From assembly GCA_032622095.1 (NCBI GenBank), contig CP136065.1:19024134-19088133 (forward strand): DNA of 64,000 nt, in the 5' to 3' direction. The DNA comes from Siphonodentalium dalli. Lineage: Eukaryota; Mollusca; Scaphopoda; Gadilida; Siphonodentaliidae. The translations under genes and the position numbers were made by a program. A model generated the notes under the pieces. The model ran no database searches. It saw nothing but the letters and a program-made list of their open reading frames with translations, and had not been told where the DNA came from. Position 1 is the stretch's first letter; every line of letters starts with the position of its first letter. Positions 58,141 to 64,000 of this stretch are shown piece by piece.

Positions 58141-58790
58141 AATGTAGCAGGGTGACCCGGCGTTTACGGGAATGGAGAGTACCATTGCTCAAATTAGTTA
58201 TTGCCCCCCCCCCCCCCCGAAAAAAAATCAGAGGATTATGTCCGCACGTGTTGTTCGGATCATAAATTCAACACCAAATTTCATAATTCCATGGGGTTTG
58301 GTACATGTGTATGTAGTTGATATTGGAGAACTCACATGTTGCCAACATCGAATTGTGTCAGGATCCCGTGATTTTTGAGGGACTTATGCCCATTTTTGTC
58401 TAAGAAAACGCAGTTTATTTTATTGTTCGGATGATAACTTTATCAATACTCAACATAGTTTCTTGATATCTGGTATGTGGTCCACATGCATTTGAGGTGT
58501 CAAGTTCGAAATTGGTTATAGTCCGTTAATTTTGACGGAGTTATGCCTTTTATCGACTTAGAAATCACATATTTGGGGTTGTCTGGATGATCGTTTGAGC
58601 TATTTTTCAACATAATTTCTTGATATTTGGTATATATGGGGTTCACATTTGAGAAATACGTAATTTATCGATAGTTGGTAAATGGGCTACAGTTCAGAAA
58701 ACACAGATCAAGTTGTAATTTTAACGAAGTTATGCACCTTTGTTTGACTTAGAAATCATAATTATTTTGTTGGTATTATCTAGATGATAA
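58140..58790 (+). repeat. Mollusc-type repeat with tandem ~185-bp units and a C16 run
   Basis: A run of about 16 C at 58203-58219 is followed by units containing GACTTATGCCCATTTTTGTC, GTTATGCCTTTTATCGACTT and GTTATGCACCTTTGTTTGAC (58380, 58540 and 58730). Between them lies TTTCTTGATATYTGGTAT. Comparable units are frequent in bivalve sequence as far as I know. It is noncoding. Confidence 0.55.
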
Positions 58791-58984
58791 CATTAAAAGA
58801 ATATATTGACAATTTGGTGTGTGGTCAACCTTTGAGAATACACAGGATCAATCCCAAATCTAAACTCAAAGAGTGCCACGTTTGGCATAATCAAACCACT
58901 TCATTATATTCCTCGTACATCGTAAGGATGCCTAATGGAAATATAAAAGAAATTGCTGAATCAACACGGTTTTATAAATTCTGA
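58784..58984 (+). other. Unrecognised 66-codon open frame after the tandem repeat
   Basis: Encodes a basic peptide with LKECHVWHNQTTSLYSSYIV, then RMPNGNIKEIAESTRFYKF and a stop. The composition is protein-like, not repeat-like, and it ends just before a TE-rich stretch, so a fragment of a transposon or host exon is possible. I do not recognise the family. Confidence 0.3.
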
Positions 58985-59645
58985 TGTCCCTATAGCTCTT
59001 CACCCAACGTCGCCGATCTGCTAACTTTGAACCACACTAATTGTGGTGCCCCATCCACTGACCTAATCCCTGACTTTGATGGCGCCACTCTTGAAACCTT
59101 AAACCACTCCATTAACTCCTCTGTCCGTGGATATTTATTTATATATATATATATATATATAAAATTTAATCCATTCGAAAAGTACAGCATTATTACAGAC
59201 AGTGTTACGTCAAATACGCACGCGTGTTCATGGTCCCATTGTATTTACGACTGACTTTTCGATATATAAGCGAAAATCATAACGACATAACTATACAATT
59301 CAAGATATGATCAATAGAATATATGCCAAATTACCCACGCTATAACATTGGACTGATTATACATTCCAACGTTAATCTCATTTGATCACTGGAACGGTCG
59401 AGCTGTCGTCCGCGATTTACGAGAGATAAACTATCTCCATTAAGATCCAACTCCTGAATACATATTGACCAAACGCTGCCATGGTCCCTTCCGCGAGTTC
59501 AACGTTCGTCGTTACAGTCGGTGGAAGGCAGTAACCAATTTAATATATTCAGATGTATTTTTCTCAATAAGTAATGGAATTTGCATTTATTCTGTGCTAT
59601 GTACGTGATAGTAGATACAACTCTAGCTCGAGTTATAACGGGTGT
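58985..59645. other. Unassigned region
   Basis: A (TA)n run is at 59140-59162. A plus-strand frame through 59027-59254 includes that run and is not convincing. Confidence 0.4.
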
Positions 59646-59648
59646 TAG

Positions 59649-59666
59649 TGTTGTTGTTGATGTTGC

Positions 59667-59701
<35 letters not shown>

Positions 59702-59707
59702 TTGTTG
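59649..59707 (+). repeat. (GTT)n microsatellite with GAT/GCT interruptions
   Basis: About twenty triplets. The valine- or threonine-rich frames through it on either strand are artefacts. Confidence 0.9.
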
Positions 59708-59819
59708 AACGTGAGCCACACGTACATGTGTCCGAGACTAATTTCACCAGGGGCGTAGGAAATTGCCGAACAGTAAAAGGGAGCCACTTTATGTTGTGGG
59801 TGTATATATTATGAACACG

Positions 59820-60075
59820 TTATGGGGGTCGAAAATGATAGTCCCCTGTTTAGAGTTTGCTAGCCGTTACAAACAGCAGATTAGGTGGCCGACCAGGTTT
59901 CGCGACAACAACACTATATATGTAGGGGCCGTTCAAACAAGTCGTGTCGAAAAACAATTTGATTCATGTATTTATGGCATACGGAACTCTCCCCGGGGTG
60001 AAACTTTATTACCGGTAGCATTCAGATACATCGATTTTACGATAAATCTTGACCGGAAGTGAATTAATGGCTCGT
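59820..60075 (+). repeat. Interspersed repeat D, copy 1
   Basis: GTCGTGTCGAAAAACAATTT, GTATTTATGGCATACGGAAC and TCTTGACCGGAAGTGAATTA match 61750-61905 in order. It is noncoding. Confidence 0.65.
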
Positions 60076-60395
60076 TTGCTACCAGCGCAACACCAAGTAC
60101 GTACTTGTACTACACACTGCTTGGCTGTATGTGGCTATGTCGATTCACCCTACACGCCGCTATGACGGCGAACTTGACAGCGTCGGAGCGTCATAGAGCC
60201 AATCTCTGGTCTAGTACATGTGTTTTAAGTCAAGAATATCTTTTAACCCTTTACCCAACAAAGCGGCCAAAAACGCCCAAATAAAGCTTCAACAGCCTAA
60301 AATATCTTCGGTCTGTCTCAATAACACCATACAAATATTGATATCATTGGAACCGGTTCGTTGACCACATTGTGATGGTTACAGTTATGCCCTGT

Positions 60396-60464
60396 GCCAA
60401 TGCATTCTCTTATATATGCGAGTCGACCATAGGTCGCCTCGCATATATAAGAGAATGCATTGGC
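60396..60464. repeat. 69-bp palindrome (hairpin 7 of 8)
   Basis: Matches hairpins 2, 4 and 5. Confidence 0.9.
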
Positions 60465-60530
60465 CTAAAAGAATTCTTACATTTTTTAACAATTTATATA
60501 ATATTTTTCTACATTCTTTGACGATGTTAA

Positions 60531-60599
60531 GCCAATGCATTCTCTTATATATGCGAGGCGACCTATGGTCGACTCGCATATATAAGATAATGCATTGGC
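60531..60599. repeat. 69-bp palindrome (hairpin 8 of 8)
   Basis: The reverse-complement partner of hairpin 7, with one substitution (AAGATAATGC for AAGAGAATGC). Confidence 0.9.
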
Positions 60600-60706
60600 A
60601 CAGGGACGTTCTGTTGGGTAAAGGGTTAACTAACTGATACAGTCTCCGAAAACAGGATCCCTCGGGAGCCTTTATTTAGCGTAGGAATAGGGACATTAGA
60701 CACGGC

Positions 60707-60763
60707 CTTTATTCAGAGGCGGTCCCTTTATTCAGAGGCGGTCCCTTTATTCAGAGGCGGCCC
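60707..60763 (+). repeat. Three tandem copies of a 19-bp unit
   Basis: CTTTATTCAGAGGCGGTCC is repeated three times, the last copy with GCCC. Confidence 0.85.
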
Positions 60764-60789
60764 CTTTGTGCACCCCGCGCACATTTTGA

Positions 60790-61000
60790 TAATTGTTTAA
60801 GGATACTATAGGCTTATTCCAGAATCAAATAAGTCTAATACATAAATGTCAATATTTAGGTCCAATATGAATCTATTGGGATGGCATGGGCCACAGTGAA
60901 AACACATTATAAAGAGCATACATCGTGTGATGCAACATGTCCTCTTGCAAATAGGTTCGTATTGGACTAAATATCCACATAGGTTCATATTGGACATTTG
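60790..61000 (+). repeat. Interspersed family A, copy 7, with unexpanded 29-bp unit
   Basis: GGCATGGGCCACAGTGAAAA, CACATTATAAAGAGCATACA, ATGTCCTCTTGCAAATAGGT and TCGTATTGGACTAAATATCC appear in the family A order. A CCGGACAGACAGACAGAC stretch follows at 61050-61070, resembling the mollusc repeat tails at 24955. Confidence 0.6.
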
Positions 61001-61407
61001 TTTTGAAATTTGGTTGAAATCGGTCCAGGGGTCTGAGAGAAAAAAAATCCGGACAGACAGACAGACATATCGACATATCCAACTCTTTTATAACGAACAA
61101 AGCCGGACGCTGATTTTGTGACGTCACCAATTATTATTATCATATGGGACGCTGCTGTTTTGAATTTGGGCTAGCACTTTTGTAAATAAGTAATGCTTTA
61201 TTCTCAGCCAATTGGTAACATGGTACATGAGACAACATATAGTACACTATGTACAAATGAGAACGCTCCGGTCTAAATATTTGAAAACAATCAACACACA
61301 CCCAATATATTATCATACATTAAAAGCCACAGCGACCCTCGTGTGAGTGGTTTAGAGTTGATTCGTTAATTAAGCTACCGTATGGTCATATTATATGTAG
61401 ACATGTC

Positions 61408-61600
61408 CAATAAGTAATCGCATCCTTTCATCGATTCCTGACATTACAGGCATTGCATTGGATTACACCGCTTGTTCCCAAAAAAGCTGGCCAATATATC
61501 GGGACTATAGGGCTGATTTATTTTTCAATTTGCCACCGAAATTGATGCAGAAAAAGTTTCTGTAGAATATTGAAGTCGTTAACGCATTCCATAATGGGAA
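61408..61600 (+). repeat. Local duplication, copy 1 (partner 61996-62190)
   Basis: CCTGACATTACAGGCATTGC, ATATCGGGACTATAGGG, CCGAAATTGATGCAGAA and GTCGTTAACGCATTCC recur about 590 bases downstream with moderate divergence. Repeat D copy 2 lies between the two. Confidence 0.7.
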
Positions 61601-61689
61601 GTGCGATTCTCACAAAAGTTACATCTTCGAAATTTCATAGCAATCGGACCAAATGCTTGGGAGATATACATGTATGTCGGTGTATTAGG

Positions 61690-61905
61690 GGAGAACTTAC
61701 TTTGTGTTTTGGTGCTCACAATAGCCAACGAGGTTACGCGGCGACAATGCTGTAGAGTCGTTCAACCATGTCGTGTCGAAACACCATTTGATCCGTATAT
61801 TTATGGCATTCGGAACCTTTCCCGCGATGACACTTTACGACCAGTAACATTCAGAGACATTGATTTATGCGTTATATCTTGACCGGAAGTGAATTAATGC
61901 GCTGG
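61690..61905 (+). repeat. Interspersed repeat D, copy 2
   Basis: CATGTCGTGTCGAAACACCA, ATTTATGGCATTCGGAACCT and TCTTGACCGGAAGTGAATTA align with 59930-60070. Confidence 0.65.
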
Positions 61906-61995
61906 CGCGTTCTTTGTTCGCTATCAAAAATACACTCTCTTAGTGCAATGCCAAGTACATTGCCAGGATTTGCATAACGAATATCGTTTAATAAT

Positions 61996-62190
61996 TCCAA
62001 TAACTATGCATGCGTATCCTTTCATATATATACTCCTGACATTACAGGCATTGCATTACATCACACCATTCGTCTCGGGGGAAAAAACTTGGCCGATATA
62101 TCGGGATCTAGGGGTGATTTATTTTCCAATTATCCATCGAAATTGATGCAGAAGATGTTTCTTTGGAGAATTGAAATCGTTAACGCATCC
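61996..62190 (+). repeat. Local duplication, copy 2 (partner 61408-61600)
   Basis: Same order of shared words as copy 1. The spacing suggests a single ~590-bp tandem duplication followed by divergence. Confidence 0.7.
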
Positions 62191-62576
62191 GATTAAAGGA
62201 AGTGTATTCCCATCAATACTAGGTTTATTCCCGCGTTATGTTAGTGATGAGGCTGAAAGCTAGGACATTGACTCGCACACACGGTTATTCTGAGTTACTA
62301 ATGAATAAGCGCTGTGATGGAAGCGTCCATGCACGCTGTGGTTCGTGCATGTGTTATCTCAAACTCCATGCAGGGTTTACCTCCCTTGATGATTCGGTGA
62401 GACCGCTGTTACCGGCGACATTTTACCCACGTTTGGTGGACTTTGGCGATATTAAGATATATACTAAGCTAACATAGCAACATTCTGCCCTTGTTACGCA
62501 CGCAACATATCGTATACAATTTGTATAATTTCGTACCTTAAGTTTGGAAAGTCCCACTAGAACCAAAGAACTATAT

Positions 62577-62884
62577 TGCGAAACGGTGTAATTTGGTTCT
62601 CCGATTATTTTATCAACACAAATGACTGAACGCACATGGACGACATTGTCACGACAACACGCATGGCAAGTCAAACACAAGAGTTCTAATTTGCTGCAAT
62701 TTTGACGAGTAGCTTGCGAAAATCGTCAACATAAATACCGCTCTGATTCTCCATTTTGTCATTAAGTTTTTAGTGCGGGCAATGTTTGGCTGGAAAACCC
62801 CACGCTAAATATAGAAACTACAGACTAGTACCCAGCCGGTGAAAGGAAGGAAAGGAAGTATGACTGGTGCGCTCTTGTAGAGAA
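62577..62884 (+). repeat. Interspersed family B, copy 3
   Basis: Aligns with 26697-27042 from GCGAAACGGTGTAATTTGGT to AGTATGACTGGTGCGCTCTT. It has a small local duplication, AAGGAAGGAAAGGAAG. Confidence 0.65.
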
Positions 62885-64000
62885 TGCCGTTATCCCCGTT
62901 TGGATCGGGATTTAATTTTCTTCGCATCCGGTCGGTTGTATTGAAAATAGACAGTTATACTGATTTACAGGGAACAAACATGTTCGTGGGACTTAAGTTC
63001 CACCAAACACCTTGTTAGAACTATAGTCCCACGGGCGTGATAAGCTTAATTTAGATATTCTTATGAAAGTGTCTTCGTCGCCTACATCTATAATTGTGTG
63101 TTCATGACACATGCCTATTCTATATTTGGAAGCAATAACCATAACTGTGTTAAGCCGCACAATATCATCGCGGTTTTTGATATGGACATTGTCACTATAA
63201 ACAACATAACAGTAAAACAGCCGACGGTGCCACTGTAACGGTGGCACGTGTGGATCCGACCAATCAATGATCAGCGTAATTAACGATGACGTATATCCAA
63301 TATAAAGAGAGCCAATCAGTCCAAGAAGTCTGTTCGTCGAGTTAAAATGTCAGAATTACATACTGTGCATTATCACAAAGGAACTGTGGTATTAAAGATA
63401 CGGGCGGCGTTGGTGGTTTAATGCTGTTAAAATATTCACCTTCGTCAAAAACCGCCATAAACAGCAAGAGTAGTAAAATATAGACAGACCTTGTTCTTAT
63501 ACCAATCAGAAATATGGCATAAACAGTATGTTATTGTCAATTTGTTTCCTTTGTTATGAAAACAAAAGCAAAAAAACGTTACGTTACCTGGCTTTCGTTT
63601 GGATCCGGATATGGTAAACATAAAGAGCGCTATTTGTTACTGTTTTCCTGATATGGAAATAATAAAGAGCGTTTATATCATTTGTGTGTGATTAACCAAT
63701 AGAATTGCGCTGTGTTATGTAAACAGAAGCACAACTCATGTAATACGAGCAGGCTCTTCTTTACGTACACCATCGTACGTCTTGGCGACAATATACTATT
63801 TACGCGCTGATTATGTTTGGCATATGAACAGAACTATATATATTTTAATATTCCTTCTGTTGATGTCGGTTTGAACACACATGAATATTTCTGCAACGAA
63901 CGCCGCCCGTGCCTTTAAGTGAAGTTGTGTGAGTTCCGAGAGATATATTAAATTCCAAGCTGGGATTGATCTCTACCTGCAATACTTGTTTATTATTAAC
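62885..64000. other. Unassigned region to the window end
   Basis: An 84-codon minus-strand frame (62993-63247) has no known motif. AAAGAGCGYT words near 63622 and 63665 hint at a short dispersed repeat. No receptor TM6/TM7 exon was recognised. Confidence 0.35.

Larger units (their letters stand above)
60247..60625 (+). mobile_element. piggyBac-like MITE with paired hairpins, copy 3 (best preserved)
   Basis: A perfect 13-bp TIR, CCCTTTACCCAAC/GTTGGGTAAAGGG, is flanked by TTAA on both sides (60243-60246, 60626-60629). The 379-bp body has the same left region as copy 2. Hairpins are at 60396-60464 and 60531-60599 with a ~66-bp AT-rich spacer. It is noncoding. Confidence 0.9.

Noticed and set aside
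59499-59814. Poly-threonine/valine frames
   Set aside because: Artefact of the (GTT)n tract.

Overview
This window is eukaryotic and most likely comes from a mollusc, with a bivalve the best guess. Three things point that way. It holds repeats beginning AGCTCACCTGAG with internal runs of CGTCCGTC. It holds other repeats rich in CGGA/CAGA and CCCCCGAA that I associate with bivalve and other mollusc genomes. The one clear host gene is an intron-split animal neuropeptide GPCR. I see no bacterial operons, ribosome binding sites or CRISPR. The window is almost entirely repeats, and only about 0.8 kb is confident host coding sequence.

Layout. 1-1.9 kb: an edge-truncated hairpin element and old interspersed repeats. 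1.9-8.8 kb: a 6.9-kb foldback transposon with a 10-bp target duplication, whose two inverted arms are each about seven tandem ~517-bp units. 9.25-14.16 kb: a second, older foldback element. 14.5-30 kb: diverged repeats, LINE remnants (RT C-terminal zinc knuckle and a possible ORF1), piggyBac-like hairpin MITEs, a palindromic MITE and mollusc-type repeats. 30.55-34.5 kb: a long-TIR element enclosing a broken minus-strand gene with PIN/FEN-nuclease-like motifs and a C-terminal CXC (tesmin/TSO1-like) domain. 34.8-47.5 kb: a 38-bp satellite array split by a 5.86-kb transposon, which carries a broken ORF ending in a PHD finger and is itself a nest of later insertions. 47.5-52.3 kb: mostly unrecognised flank. 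52.3-53.1 kb: GPCR exon 1 (TM1-TM5), followed by at least 10.9 kb of apparent intron with a (GA)n tract, SINE-like units, a 29-bp satellite and more hairpin MITEs.

The main theme is how mobile DNA makes structure. One interspersed family (called A here) appears to have seeded both the 38-bp and the 29-bp tandem arrays. Insertions can be ordered: satellite, then 5.86-kb transposon, then mollusc repeat, then a 0.9-kb TIR element. Several elements are built as palindromes at different scales, from 69-bp hairpins to multi-kb foldback arms. Family names A-D are local labels. Homologies were judged by eye, and no database search was run.
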